The notes: a model not told the origin generated them from the sequence alone. A DNA stretch of 64,000 nucleotides from an uncultured Pelagibacteraceae bacterium (GCA_902598125.1 CACKAJ010000002.1:41545-105544); one strand, 5' to 3'. Shown: positions 36,095 to 45,757, numbered from the stretch's first letter. Numbers and translations: made by a program.

Positions 36095-37126
36095 ATGACA
36101 AAAAAAGCTCTTATAACTGGAATTACTGGACAAGATGGATCTCATCTTTGTGATTTTTTGTTACAAAAGGGTTATAAAATAATAGGTGTGAAAAGAAGAT
36201 CATCTAGTTTTAATACAAAAAGAATTGATCACATATACAATGATAATAAACAGACAAAAAATTTTTTTCCTTATTACGGAGACTTAACAGACTCTAGTAA
36301 TATTCTCAGGATAATTCAATCTACTCAACCAGATGAAATTTATAATCTTGCTGCACAATCTCACGTTCATACAAGTTTTGAAATTCCGGAGTACTCGGCT
36401 AACGCTGATGCTTTAGGAACTTTAAGAATTCTTGAAGCGATAAGAGTTTTAAAATTACAAAATAAAACAAAGTTTTATCAAGCTTCTACTTCTGAAATTT
36501 TTGGAAATACGTCAATTCCACAAAATGAAAACACACCTTTTAGACCGAGAAGTCCATATGCGATTGCAAAATTGTATGCTTATTGGACTACAGTAAACTA
36601 CAGAGAAGCATATAATATTTTTGCTGTTAACGGTATATTATTTAATCATGAGGGACCTAGAAGAGGAGAAACTTTTGTTTCTAGAAAAATTACGAGGGCA
36701 GTTTCAGAAATTTATTATAAAAAAAGAAAATTCTTTACGCTTGGGAATTTAAATGCAAAAAGAGATTGGGGCTCTGCTAAAGACTATGTGAAAAGTATGT
36801 GGCTTATGCTAAAGGCAAAAAAACCCTCGGACTATGTAATTGCTACTGGAAAAAGTTATACAGTTAAAAACTTTGTTGAAGAGTCTTTTAAATTTATTGG
36901 GGTAAAAATTGCATGGCGTGGGAAAGGCTTAAGCGAAGTTGGTTATGATAAAAAATCTGGTCAAGTCTATGTAAAAGTTGACCCTAGGTATTTTAGACCA
37001 ACTGAAGTTTTCGAATTACGTGGAGATCCATCAAAAGCTAAAAGAGAATTAAAATGGAAACCATCAACAAACTTTAAACAACTGGTTGCAGAGATGATGG
37101 AAAATGACTTAAAAGACATTAGTTAA
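36095..37126 (+). CDS. gmd: GDP-mannose 4,6-dehydratase
   Basis: 343 residues. [65 protein letters not shown] (the catalytic Thr/Ser/Glu), [10 protein letters not shown], and [17 protein letters not shown] all match the family closely. It makes GDP-4-keto-6-deoxy-D-mannose, precursor of GDP-fucose, GDP-rhamnose, GDP-perosamine or GDP-colitose. With the ColD-like gene nearby a 3,6-dideoxy sugar is the favoured product; no ColC or Fcl gene is seen in the window. Confidence 0.94.
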   Translation: MTKKALITGITGQDGSHLCDFLLQKGYKIIGVKRRSSSFNTKRIDHIYNDNKQTKNFFPYYGDLTDSSNILRIIQSTQPDEIYNLAAQSHVHTSFEIPEYSANADALGTLRILEAIRVLKLQNKTKFYQASTSEIFGNTSIPQNENTPFRPRSPYAIAKLYAYWTTVNYREAYNIFAVNGILFNHEGPRRGETFVSRKITRAVSEIYYKKRKFFTLGNLNAKRDWGSAKDYVKSMWLMLKAKKPSDYVIATGKSYTVKNFVEESFKFIGVKIAWRGKGLSEVGYDKKSGQVYVKVDPRYFRPTEVFELRGDPSKAKRELKWKPSTNFKQLVAEMMENDLKDIS

Positions 37127-38336
37127 TATTTAATTTTGGTAAAGGGAAAATAAACTTTGTTCCTTTTTTTCTAATTTCTCTCTCTCTCAATAAAATTTCT
37201 TTTTTAAAATGCCACGGTAAAACCAAATAATAATCTGGCTCATAAAAACGTGATAAAAATTCAGGAATAATTTTTATTTTAGTACCGGGTGTATAAAGTC
37301 CGTACTTATTTTTATTTCTTTCAGCCACATATTTAATCATTTTATTATTTATTTTGTAATATTGTAATAAAACATTCCCTTTTGTTGAAGCACCATACCC
37401 ATGAACTGTTTTGCCTAAACTATTAACCTTTTTGAGAAATTTATTTAATTTAGCTTTTGATTGATTAATAGTTTTTATGAAATTTTTAAAAGTTTTTTCT
37501 TCTGATAATTTTAGTTTTTTTTCAGACTCTAAAATCTTATTAATTTTTTTGAAATTGATATTGTATTTTGAATTCTGGTGACAAATCAAATATTGTTTAC
37601 TTCCACCATTAATATCATTAATATTAATATCAAAAATTCTTAATTTATTTTGTTTGCATAAATTGTAAATTACTTTAGTGCTATAATACTCTAGGTGTTC
37701 ATGACAAATTGTATCAAACATTTTATATTTTATTATTGACGCAAGATCTGCAAATTCTAATAAAAAAATACCATCATTTGATAAGATTTTACTTACATCT
37801 TTAATAAATTTATTTGGGTCTGCGGAGTCATAAAATACTGAAAGTGCTGTTATAATTTTAAATTTTTTTTTTGTTATCTTGAAAATTTTTTTTGCTGAAA
37901 AAAAATCAGCAATTGTGAAATTTATATTTTTATAATTTTCTTTATATTTTTTTAAAATTGGGTCTATTCCAAAAGTTATAATATTCTTTTTATAAAAATT
38001 TAGCAAAGTTCCGTCATTGCTTGCTATATCCAAAACAATATCTTTTTTTTTAATTTTTGTTTTTTTTGATAAATCTTCTACTACTTTTTTCACATGACTG
38101 GTCATTGTTTTATTGATTCCAGTCCTATATCCATAATCAGGTCCGTATAAATATTTCAAATCAAAATTATGTCCTAACTGAACTAACTCACAATTTTTAC
38201 AAATAATTAGTGTTATAGGTTTTTTTTTTATATTTTGATTTTTTGAGGGAAATTTACCTGTAAAACTTAAGTTTCCTAAAGAGAATAAAGTTTTTAAATT
38301 ATCTTTTTTACATATTCTACATCGTCGCAATTTCAT
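37119..38336 (-). CDS. Sugar C-methyltransferase family protein with N-terminal zinc motif
   Basis: 405 residues. The N-terminus has paired cysteines, CRICKKDN and [11 protein letters not shown], of the Methyltransf_13 zinc-binding domain. Motif I is [20 protein letters not shown]...[13 protein letters not shown] matches the central catalytic region (HEH), and the C-terminal domain has [20 protein letters not shown]. This is the NovU/TylC3 type that C-methylates 4-keto-deoxy sugars bound to nucleotides. It probably makes a branched sugar from a Gmd or RmlB product. A perfect hairpin sits just before its start codon. Confidence 0.85.
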   Translation of the reverse strand: MKLRRCRICKKDNLKTLFSLGNLSFTGKFPSKNQNIKKKPITLIICKNCELVQLGHNFDLKYLYGPDYGYRTGINKTMTSHVKKVVEDLSKKTKIKKKDIVLDIASNDGTLLNFYKKNIITFGIDPILKKYKENYKNINFTIADFFSAKKIFKITKKKFKIITALSVFYDSADPNKFIKDVSKILSNDGIFLLEFADLASIIKYKMFDTICHEHLEYYSTKVIYNLCKQNKLRIFDININDINGGSKQYLICHQNSKYNINFKKINKILESEKKLKLSEEKTFKNFIKTINQSKAKLNKFLKKVNSLGKTVHGYGASTKGNVLLQYYKINNKMIKYVAERNKNKYGLYTPGTKIKIIPEFLSRFYEPDYYLVLPWHFKKEILLREREIRKKGTKFIFPLPKLNIN

Positions 38337-38340
38337 TATT

Positions 38341-38362
38341 CTTTATACCAACGAGTATAAAG
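38341..38362 (-). promoter_or_regulatory. Perfect 8-bp hairpin directly upstream of the C-methyltransferase start
   Basis: CTTTATAC, a six-base loop, then GTATAAAG, ending 4 bases before the ATG at 38336 on the minus strand. No T-run follows on the minus strand, so it is not a simple terminator. It would occupy the ribosome-binding region or act as a protein-binding palindrome. Confidence 0.5.
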
Positions 38363-38422
38363 TTATTAAATTTAATAATTTAAACCAGTTAAAATTTAAT
38401 GAGTAAAACTTTGTTTTTTCGG

Positions 38423-38608
38423 TTAAATTGTTAATATGATACCAAAAACCGTAACTGCAGACACTGCTGCAACGCCAAGAGCAAGATTTCTCTTTTTCTC
38501 AATTTTTTTCTCTTCGTTTAGTCGTGAAAGTAAATCAGTTACTTTTACTTTTCCGTGTGGATTATTATATTCAGATTGACTGTTATCTAGGTTATACTGA
38601 GTACTCAT
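38423..38608 (-). CDS. Small single-pass membrane protein, unknown function
   Basis: 61 residues. The N-terminal half is hydrophilic (MSTQYNLDNSQSEYNN), then VKVTDLLSRLNEEKKIEKKRNLALG, a charged helix, and a C-terminal hydrophobic segment AVSAVTVFGIILTI that would span the membrane with the tail outside. It occupies an otherwise empty 375 bp between two larger genes and keeps an intact frame, which supports it as real. There is no strong Shine-Dalgarno. I do not recognise the family. Confidence 0.6.
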   Translation of the reverse strand: MSTQYNLDNSQSEYNNPHGKVKVTDLLSRLNEEKKIEKKRNLALGVAAVSAVTVFGIILTI

Positions 38609-38711
38609 TGGATTTATTAAAGCAGAATTTACTAAATTTTAAATACAAGTAAGGGTTAAAATGGGTTTAAAAAAACAAACTTGACCCAAAATGATTTAAA
38701 AATGATCTTTT

Positions 38712-39824
38712 TTATAATAATTCTAAAGCAGGAGTATATTTTAATTTAAAAGCATCAGATACTCCCTTATGAGTAATTTTTCCCCTATAAACATTTAAAC
38801 CAGCTAGATAATTTTTATTTTCTCTTAAAGTTTTTTTATAACCTTGATCTGCTAATTTTAATAATAAAGGCAGAGTAGCTTTATTAAGTGCCATTGTAGA
38901 TGTTCTTGGAACACCCCCTGGCATATTTGCTACGCAATAATGAACAACTTCATCAACCATATAAGTTGGGTTCGCATGAGTTGTGGGTTTACTTGTTTCC
39001 ACACATCCCCCTTGATCAATAGCTACATCCACAATAACTGAACCTCTTTTCATAGACTTGATCATTTCTTTTGTTACTAGTTTTGGTGCCTCCGCTCCTG
39101 GGATTAAAACTCCACCTACTAATAAATCACATTCAGAAATTAATTTTTTCAAATCTGTTTTGTCACTCTCTGAAGGAATAATTTTGTCACCAAATTGTTT
39201 ATGAAGCTCTTCTAATCTTTTTTTTGATTTATCAACTACATAAACTTTTCCTCTCATACCTGTAGCTATAATTGCAGCATTTTCTCCAACCACACCACCT
39301 CCAAGTATTACAACGTTTGCGGACTCTACACCTGGAGCTCCACCAATTAGCAACCCTCTGCCCTTTTGATTTTTTTCTAAACAATGCGCTCCTGCTTGAA
39401 TAGACATTCTACCTGCAACAGCACTCATAGGAGCTAATAGCGGTAAACGACCTTTATCATCAGTTACTGTTTCGTAAGCTATACATATCGATTTTGAATT
39501 CATTAGACCAAAAGTTAATTCTTTTGCAGCCGCTAAATGTAAATAAGTATAAATTATTTGTCCCTCTCTTATCATATTTACTTCCTTCAATTGAGGTTCT
39601 TTAACTTTAACAATTATCTCAGCTTTTTTAAAAATTTCTTCAGGGGCGCTAATTATTTTAGCTCCAGCTTTAAGATAGTCCTCATTAGTAAATCCTGCTC
39701 CTAAACCTCCATTGTTTTCAACTAATACTTCATGATTTCTATCAACTAAAACTTTAACGCTATTAGGTGTTAAACCGATCCTATGCTCTTGAAGCTTTAT
39801 CTCTTTTGGAACTCCAACGATCAT
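38712..39824 (-). CDS. ald: Alanine dehydrogenase
   Basis: 370 residues. MIVGVPKEIKLQEHRIGLTP, VKVKEPQ, TYLHLAA and VILGGGVVGENAAIIATGM (NAD site), then HYCVANMPGGVPRTSTMALN are classic for Ald. It oxidatively deaminates L-alanine to pyruvate, NH4+ and NADH. It directly follows the transaminase gene (0 bp gap); such pairs regenerate the pyruvate acceptor and release the amino group as ammonia, for instance in taurine breakdown. Confidence 0.95.
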   Translation of the reverse strand: MIVGVPKEIKLQEHRIGLTPNSVKVLVDRNHEVLVENNGGLGAGFTNEDYLKAGAKIISAPEEIFKKAEIIVKVKEPQLKEVNMIREGQIIYTYLHLAAAKELTFGLMNSKSICIAYETVTDDKGRLPLLAPMSAVAGRMSIQAGAHCLEKNQKGRGLLIGGAPGVESANVVILGGGVVGENAAIIATGMRGKVYVVDKSKKRLEELHKQFGDKIIPSESDKTDLKKLISECDLLVGGVLIPGAEAPKLVTKEMIKSMKRGSVIVDVAIDQGGCVETSKPTTHANPTYMVDEVVHYCVANMPGGVPRTSTMALNKATLPLLLKLADQGYKKTLRENKNYLAGLNVYRGKITHKGVSDAFKLKYTPALELL

Positions 39825-41168
39825 TTATGACTTTTGGTAGTTAGTAATACCTGTTCTTAATTTTTCTATAATTTCATCGATATGTTTTTTCTCACATATG
39901 AATTGAGGGGCTATAATTAGTGAATCTCCAGTGTTTTTGAAATTAACACCAGCATCATAGCAATGTTTAAAGGTTTGAAAACCAGACTTTCCAGGCTTAT
40001 CTTTCATTCTCATTTCAATCCCACCCATCATTCCATAACCTCTAATACTTACAATTTCTTTAAGGTCTTTTAGAGAGTGTAATCCATCTTGAAAATAAGG
40101 TGACATTTCTTTCGCTCTATTAAAAATATCTTCTTTGTCAAATATGTCTTGAACTGCCAAACCTGCCGCTACAGCTGCTGGAATTCCAGAATATGTATAA
40201 CCATGAAATAATTCTGGTGTCCCTTCTGGATTTTTAGATGAGTCTAATACTGCATCGTACATCTCCTCTTTTACCGCAACAACTCCCATGGGAATTACCC
40301 CATTTGTAGTAGCTTTTGCCATTGTAATCATATCTGGGGTAACTCCAAACTCTTGTGATGCAAACGCAGAACCAGTTCTACCCCAGCCAGTTATAACTTC
40401 ATCAAAAATTAATAGAATACCGTGCTTGTCACAAATATCTCTAATTCTTTTTAAATATCCTTTTGGTGGAACTAAAGTTCCAGTTGATCCAGCTATCGGT
40501 TCAACTATACAAGCAGCAATATTTTCTCCTCCAAAATTCATAGCTATCCGCTCTAAATCTTCGGCCATCTCAACGCCTGTGTCTGGTTGACCTTTTACAA
40601 ATTTATGTTCAGGTAAATGAGTATGTCTCATATGTTGAACACCTGGCATTAAAACACTTGCAAAAGTTTTAACATTATTAATCATTCCTCCAACAGTAGT
40701 AGCTCCAATATTCATTCCGTGATAACCTCTTTCACGACCTACAAATCTAAATCTTTTTGAGTCACCTTTTGCCCTATGATATGCAATAGCTATTTTAATT
40801 GCTGTTTCAACCGCAGTGGATCCACAAATAGTATAAAATATTCTATTAATTCCCTCAGGAGTTTTCTTTGCTATTCTTGTTGCTAGTTCAAATGACCCAC
40901 CGTAACCTTGATTAAATGGTTGGCAATAATCTAATTTATCTAATTGTTTTGAAACAGCCTCAGTAATTTCTTTTCTACCATGACCAAGTGGGTTACAAAA
41001 TAATCCAGAACTTGCATCTATCATTTTTTTACCTTGGTGATTGGTTAAATAAACTCCTTTTGCATCAGTAATTAATCTTGGATTTTTTTTAAAAGTTTTA
41101 TTATCTGTAAATGGCATCCAATGCTCATTTAAAGAATTTGGTATATTAGTTCTATTCGAAGTGCTCAT
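39825..41168 (-). CDS. Class III aminotransferase, probable taurine (omega-amino acid):pyruvate transaminase
   Basis: 447 residues, fold type I PLP enzyme. HWMPFTDNKTFKKNPRLI, SSGLFCNPLGHGRKEI, GSTAVETAIKIA, RERGYHGMNIGATTVGGM, LLIFDEVITGWGRTG and the PLP lysine in MAKATTNGVIPMG (about residue 286) are present. The W-M-P-F start is typical of omega-amino acid:pyruvate transaminases. Position beside ald and divergent from tauABC supports taurine as the amino donor (Tpa), giving sulfoacetaldehyde and alanine. Beta-alanine or another omega-amine cannot be excluded, and no xsc gene lies in the window. Confidence 0.8.
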   Translation of the reverse strand: MSTSNRTNIPNSLNEHWMPFTDNKTFKKNPRLITDAKGVYLTNHQGKKMIDASSGLFCNPLGHGRKEITEAVSKQLDKLDYCQPFNQGYGGSFELATRIAKKTPEGINRIFYTICGSTAVETAIKIAIAYHRAKGDSKRFRFVGRERGYHGMNIGATTVGGMINNVKTFASVLMPGVQHMRHTHLPEHKFVKGQPDTGVEMAEDLERIAMNFGGENIAACIVEPIAGSTGTLVPPKGYLKRIRDICDKHGILLIFDEVITGWGRTGSAFASQEFGVTPDMITMAKATTNGVIPMGVVAVKEEMYDAVLDSSKNPEGTPELFHGYTYSGIPAAVAAGLAVQDIFDKEDIFNRAKEMSPYFQDGLHSLKDLKEIVSIRGYGMMGGIEMRMKDKPGKSGFQTFKHCYDAGVNFKNTGDSLIIAPQFICEKKHIDEIIEKLRTGITNYQKS

Positions 41169-41324
41169 AATTCAACTTGTAGACTATTGTTATAGTTTGA
41201 CAAGAAATATAACATACAATTCACAGTTGTAAAATCAATATGACCTTACATAACCAATCAACTATTTACTTCTTAATCAATTTAATTTTAAATCTTAATA
41301 TTAAACAAACCATATGGGAGAACT
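41169..41324. promoter_or_regulatory. Divergent control region between the transaminase-ald unit and tauABC
   Basis: 156 bp, one of the larger gaps in the window. On the plus strand a GGGAGA Shine-Dalgarno lies 4-5 bases before the tauA ATG. On the minus strand TTGATT, about 17 bases, then TGTTAT could be a promoter for the transaminase gene. Exact promoters were not determined, and no regulator gene is adjacent. Confidence 0.4.
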
Positions 41325-42263
41325 ATGAAAAAAATAATAAGCACAGTTCTTGGGATTTTATTTGCGTTTACTCTAACTGCTACAGTAGCTAACTCAGCTG
41401 CAAAAGAAGTAAGAGTTGCGTACTTTTTGGAGTGGCCATCTCCAAATCTTGAGGACATGAATAAAAAAGCATATTCAAAAGCACTTGGTGTACCGGTTAA
41501 GTGGACTAATTTCACAAACGGTGTAGCAATGACTGACGCTATGTTAGCAGGAGATATCGATATCTCTTACTCACAAGGTTTAATGCCTTACATCAATGCT
41601 GTTAAGGCTAAAGCACCTATTAGTTTAGTAGACGTTGCAATGGAATACGGAATGGGAGGAACAACGTGTGTTACTTCTAACAAGTCTGGTATTACAAAAG
41701 CTAATGCTTCTGAACTAGAAGGCAAAAAGGTTGCAGTTCCTCTAGGAACTATGGCTGAATACGTTTTCACTGAAAGTATGAAAATAGTTGGTGCTGACAG
41801 AAAAAAAATGGAAATTATCGCAATGGACCCTGAAGAAGGTGCTGCTGCATTAGTTAGTGGCGATGTTGTAATGGCATGTTTATTTGGAGGTAACTCTATT
41901 AAATCTGCTACATCTGTAGGAAAAAGACTTCTTACAGTTGATGAAGCTCGTGCTGGAGGTATCATGGGAATAGATATCGTTTCTGTAACGAATAAATTTA
42001 TGAAAGAAAATCCAGGTATGTTGAAATCTTTCGTAGAATTAACTCATGAAGCTAATGAGAGATACAGAAAAGGTGGAAGTGATATGAAAGCTATGTCTAA
42101 AGAGTCAGAAATGAAAGTTGCTGACATGAAAGACACTTTAAGTGGCTTCAAATTCTTAACGCCAAAAGAAACAAAAAAATCTATGAAGAGTGGAAACCTT
42201 GCTAAATTTTTAAAAGGTTTTGACACTCCAAGAGGTACAGTAACTACTAAGTTTTTACCGTAG
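41325..42263 (+). CDS. tauA: Taurine-type ABC transporter substrate-binding protein
   Basis: 312 residues. A Sec signal peptide (MKKIISTVLGILFAFTLTAT, cleavage probably after ANSA) is followed by VRVAYFLEWPSPNLEDMNKK and a type II binding-protein fold with GDIDISYSQGLMPYINAV and GKKVAVPLGTMAEYVF. This matches the TauA/SsuA-like NMT1 family. The ligand is inferred to be taurine or a close sulfonate from the divergent transaminase-ald pair. It is followed by a strong terminator before tauB, so it is probably made in excess of the membrane parts. Confidence 0.85.
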   Translation: MKKIISTVLGILFAFTLTATVANSAAKEVRVAYFLEWPSPNLEDMNKKAYSKALGVPVKWTNFTNGVAMTDAMLAGDIDISYSQGLMPYINAVKAKAPISLVDVAMEYGMGGTTCVTSNKSGITKANASELEGKKVAVPLGTMAEYVFTESMKIVGADRKKMEIIAMDPEEGAAALVSGDVVMACLFGGNSIKSATSVGKRLLTVDEARAGGIMGIDIVSVTNKFMKENPGMLKSFVELTHEANERYRKGGSDMKAMSKESEMKVADMKDTLSGFKFLTPKETKKSMKSGNLAKFLKGFDTPRGTVTTKFLP

Positions 42264-42280
42264 TTCTTGAAAGTAAAATT

Positions 42281-42317
42281 ATAGGCACCAATGAACATTA
42301 TTGGTGCCTATTTTTTT
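42281..42317 (+). terminator. Intrinsic terminator between tauA and tauB
   Basis: A perfect 12-bp stem, ATAGGCACCAAT (42281-42292) pairing with 42300-42311, a 7-base loop, then seven T. It lies 17 bp after the tauA stop and 26 bp before tauB on the same strand, so it probably acts as a partial terminator that lets some transcripts reach tauBC. Confidence 0.9.
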
Positions 42318-42343
42318 ATCAAAATATCTAATATAGTTCTTTT

Positions 42344-43141
42344 ATGAGCAATCTGATTTCTCAAAATTTAAACATGATATTTAAAACTCCTAAAGGAGAA
42401 ACTGTTCATGCTCTAAAAGATTTAAATTTTACAATTAAAAAAGGAGAACTGCTTACTGTACTTGGACCATCAGGTTGTGGAAAAACAACTTTACTAAATA
42501 TTACAGCGGGATTCATAAGGCCAACTTCAGGAAAAATTACACTTAATAATAAAGAAATTAATGGACCTGGTGTTGATAGAGGAATGGTTTTTCAGCAAGG
42601 TGCTTTGTTTGAATGGTTGACTGTTGCTGAAAATGTAAATTTCGGTTTGAGAATGAAAGAAGAAGATGCTTTTCAAACTCAAAAAAAAGTTGATGAATGG
42701 TTAGATATAGTGGGATTAAAAGGTTTTGGTAACACTCCCACTTACCAATTGTCAGGAGGAATGCAACAAAGAGTCGCTTTAGCAAGATGTTTAATTAATG
42801 ATCCAGAGTTAATATTGATGGATGAACCTTTAGGAGCTTTAGATGCTTTAACAAGAGAAAAAATGCAATCTTTAGTTCTTAAAATTTGGAAAGAAACTGG
42901 AAAAACAATTATTCTTATTACTCACTCTGTTGAAGAAGCATTGTTACTTGGAGAAAAAGTTTATGTTATGGCGCCAAGACCAGGAAGAATACACAAAGAA
43001 TACAAGTTACCTTTCGCATCAATGGGTCTTAAAGAAGATTTAAGAGATATTAAAAACAATAAAGAGTTCGTATCTAAAAGAGAAGAAATTCTCTCAATGA
43101 TATGGGACATGGAAGAAGAAATAATGGGAAAAGAAGTTTAA
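42344..43141 (+). CDS. tauB: Taurine-type ABC transporter ATPase
   Basis: 265 residues. Walker A GPSGCGKTT (41-49), Q-loop VFQQGALFEW, signature LSGGMQQRVALARCL (near 137), Walker B LILMDEPLGALD, and switch His in ILITHSVEEA are all intact. It is of the NitT/SsuB/TauB nucleotide-binding family. It starts 80 bp after tauA, past the terminator, and ends directly against tauC. Confidence 0.93.
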   Translation: MSNLISQNLNMIFKTPKGETVHALKDLNFTIKKGELLTVLGPSGCGKTTLLNITAGFIRPTSGKITLNNKEINGPGVDRGMVFQQGALFEWLTVAENVNFGLRMKEEDAFQTQKKVDEWLDIVGLKGFGNTPTYQLSGGMQQRVALARCLINDPELILMDEPLGALDALTREKMQSLVLKIWKETGKTIILITHSVEEALLLGEKVYVMAPRPGRIHKEYKLPFASMGLKEDLRDIKNNKEFVSKREEILSMIWDMEEEIMGKEV

Positions 43142-45049
43142 ATGATCACAGGTTTTTTAACATTTTTGTTTTTTTTCGCCATAGTAGGCTGTGTCTTGTA
43201 TGGAAGAAAATTAATTAGAACTGAAAAAGTGGATGCTGTTTTTGGAAATCCTGAGAGAGCACAAGGAGGCATTCACTGGGTGATTGTAGGAAGTAGTTTT
43301 CTTTTATTAGTTTGGCTTTATTATTCATGGGACATAGCTAAGTCTTTTTTTCCAAAGTCAGCTAATGAACTTTGCCAAGTTGGAAAAGTAAACGAGTCTC
43401 TTCTCTCACTTAAATATTTATTTCCAATAGATGAACGTCAACTTAAGAGTACATCGGTAATAGAGACTGAGTCAGAAAATTTAAATAAAATCACTATTGA
43501 AATAGAAAAATCAGGCATAAAAAATCAAGATAAAAGTAAGTTACTAAAGTTTGTATCTCAAACTAAAAATACAATACCATTACTTACAAATGAACAACTT
43601 TTAAGTAACGATACTAGACAACAAATTCAATTAATTAATGAAAAAATTATAAATTTAACTGAGAATTTTAAAAGAAGTGATTATCCCAATGAGAGTGCTG
43701 AACAAGAATTAGAAAGAATGGAAGCTGCTAAGGAAGAAGGTTCTTGGAAAGCATCAAGTACCTCAATTGAAAATACTATCGAAATTCCATTCATTCCAAA
43801 AACAAAGCGAGGTTTAAAATTCCAGGCAGCAGCTACAGAATTAAATTTAATAAGTGATGAATTCTTTGAACTTAAAAATCATAATGAGCAATATACTTCT
43901 TCCTTAGAAAAACTAAAAAAAGAAATAAAAGATTATAGAGACAGTTTAAGCGATAGTGAGGAAATTTCCTCTTCATTGGCAAAAGATATTCTTAAAATTG
44001 CTCGTAGAATAGAATACGCAAGTATATTTCCACCTAATACTTTAAATGACATGCAGGCATCTATAATTAGTTTTGATAATGTTCAAAAAAAAGAGCAAGG
44101 CAGTCTTAGATGGGTGGATCTTCTTTTGTTTCCATCAGGCACGATCATTTCAAGCGGCCCAAGTTGCTCTGAACAAGGGTCTGGCAGATGGCTTCCAAAA
44201 CCATCAGATACACTTAATAAATTTACATTAATGTTAAACCCAAATGTGGGTTACAAACAAATTCCATTGATTTGGTATGAAATGATGGATGTAAGTATGA
44301 TCATAGGTTTTTTAATCCCTGATTGGTTTGCAGATATTTTACCTGGAGAGTACCCAGTTCATAATGAACAAGGTGAGGTTAAGCCAAATTTCAAAAGTAA
44401 AGTTTTAAGTTTTGTTACTGGAGACTTTAACTTATTTAAAATTCCAATTCCTACTGGTCACATATGGGACTCATTTTTAAGAGTGTTCCTTGGATTAGTT
44501 GCAGGAATAATTGTTGGAGTTCCATTAGGATTATTCATGGGATTAAACAGATTTGCAAAAGGATTTTTTGATCCTTTAATTGAACTATACAGACCTGTTC
44601 CGCCGTTAGCATGGGCGCCATTAGTCATTTCAGTTCTTGGTATAGACAATCTTGGAAAAGTATTTTTATTATTTATGGTGTCATTATCAATTATGATAAT
44701 TTCAGCTAGAGCTGGTGCATCAGGAACTCAATTATCAAAAATTCATGCAGCGCATTCTCTTGGAGCATCCAAATGGCAAATATTAAGACACGTTATTTTT
44801 CCTAATTCCTTACCAGAAATATTAACGGGAATAAGAGTTGCAACAGGAATGTGTTGGGGAACATTAGTAGCGGCGGAATTTTTAGCGGGAACTACTGGTG
44901 TTGGTTTCGTAGAAAATGTCGCGAAAAAATATTTCCAATATGAAGTAATATGGATCACAATATTTATAATGGGAATGTTAGGATTAATTTTTGATATCAC
45001 AATTAGAAAGATAATAGACAAAACGATACCTTGGCGAGGAAAAGGTTAA
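43142..45049 (+). CDS. tauC: Taurine-type ABC transporter permease with a long N-terminal extension
   Basis: 635 residues, whereas E. coli TauC is about 275. The conserved permease is at the C-terminal end: FLRVFLGLVAGIIVGVPLG (near 445), PVPPLAWAPLVISVLG, and the EAA loop AHSLGASKWQILRHVIFPN (near 536). The extension has two hydrophobic segments (1-20 and about 45-63), then about 320 polar residues rich in Glu, Lys and Ser, with heptad-like stretches suggestive of coiled coil, probably periplasmic. The frame is intact, with no frameshift seen. The role of the added domain is unknown. Confidence 0.88.
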   Translation: MITGFLTFLFFFAIVGCVLYGRKLIRTEKVDAVFGNPERAQGGIHWVIVGSSFLLLVWLYYSWDIAKSFFPKSANELCQVGKVNESLLSLKYLFPIDERQLKSTSVIETESENLNKITIEIEKSGIKNQDKSKLLKFVSQTKNTIPLLTNEQLLSNDTRQQIQLINEKIINLTENFKRSDYPNESAEQELERMEAAKEEGSWKASSTSIENTIEIPFIPKTKRGLKFQAAATELNLISDEFFELKNHNEQYTSSLEKLKKEIKDYRDSLSDSEEISSSLAKDILKIARRIEYASIFPPNTLNDMQASIISFDNVQKKEQGSLRWVDLLLFPSGTIISSGPSCSEQGSGRWLPKPSDTLNKFTLMLNPNVGYKQIPLIWYEMMDVSMIIGFLIPDWFADILPGEYPVHNEQGEVKPNFKSKVLSFVTGDFNLFKIPIPTGHIWDSFLRVFLGLVAGIIVGVPLGLFMGLNRFAKGFFDPLIELYRPVPPLAWAPLVISVLGIDNLGKVFLLFMVSLSIMIISARAGASGTQLSKIHAAHSLGASKWQILRHVIFPNSLPEILTGIRVATGMCWGTLVAAEFLAGTTGVGFVENVAKKYFQYEVIWITIFIMGMLGLIFDITIRKIIDKTIPWRGKG

Positions 45050-45064
45050 TCCATTTTATAATTT

Positions 45065-45757
45065 ATGATTGGAATACTTGGTGGCATGGGCACACAAGCA
45101 GGGTTAGATTTTTGCTCTAAACTTGCAAAATTAAATAGAGGAAAAGCAGATCAAAAATATCCTTTATTTGTTTTATACAATAAATCGAATATTCCAGATC
45201 GAAAACAAAATCTAAAAAAATATAATAAAGTTTTAAAAAGCCTTGTAGAGGGATGTAAGTTTTTACAGAAAAGCAAATGTAAATTTATATCAATCCCATG
45301 TAATACCGCGCACTATTGGTACAAAGACCTCAGAAAGAAAATAAAATTACCAATTTTAAACATGCCAGAAATTGTATATTTAAATGCAAAAAATGTTTTA
45401 AAAAAAAATTCCAAAATTGGTTTATTAGCAACTGAAGCAACAATAAAAACTGGTGTATATAGCCATTACTTTAATAAAAAATTTTTATTAATTTCACCTA
45501 ATACAACATTACAACAAAGAAGCGTTAATAAATCTATAAAGCTTGTTAAAATGGGTAAAACCAAGGAAGCTGAGAGGGCTATAAAGCCTGCGGTAAATTA
45601 TCTGATTAAAAAGAAATGTAAAAAAATCATTTTGGGCTGTACAGAGTTGCCAATTGCAATTTTTGCATATAAATCTTTTAAGAAAGCTAAGCTTTCAAAA
45701 ACATTTATGGATCCTAACTTGATTTTAGCTGAAGCTTCGATGAAAAAATACAGATGA
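45065..45757 (+). CDS. Aspartate/glutamate racemase family protein
   Basis: 230 residues. MIGILGGMGTQAGLDFCSKL is the family start, and the two catalytic cysteines are in SIPCNTAHYWYKDL and IILGCTELPIAIF. The cofactor-independent racemases of this group act on Asp, Glu or other amino acids. It follows tauC by 15 bp on the same strand, so it may be co-transcribed. Its link to sulfonate use is unproven. Confidence 0.88.
   Translation: MIGILGGMGTQAGLDFCSKLAKLNRGKADQKYPLFVLYNKSNIPDRKQNLKKYNKVLKSLVEGCKFLQKSKCKFISIPCNTAHYWYKDLRKKIKLPILNMPEIVYLNAKNVLKKNSKIGLLATEATIKTGVYSHYFNKKFLLISPNTTLQQRSVNKSIKLVKMGKTKEAERAIKPAVNYLIKKKCKKIILGCTELPIAIFAYKSFKKAKLSKTFMDPNLILAEASMKKYR

Noticed and set aside
26000..38400. 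Integrated phage or transposon as the source of the AT-rich glycan region
   Set aside because: No integrase, transposase, terminal repeats or duplicated tRNA end were found.
38609..38711. Possible riboswitch or small RNA in the gap after ald
   Set aside because: Only a weak five-base TGGGT/ACCCA pairing was seen; no known riboswitch core was recognised.
40288..40590. Open frame of 100 codons on the plus strand inside the transaminase gene
   Set aside because: It lies fully antisense to a well-conserved gene and shows no motif.
41588..41965. Open frame of 125 codons on the minus strand inside tauA
   Set aside because: It is a shadow of the tauA coding frame with low-complexity composition.
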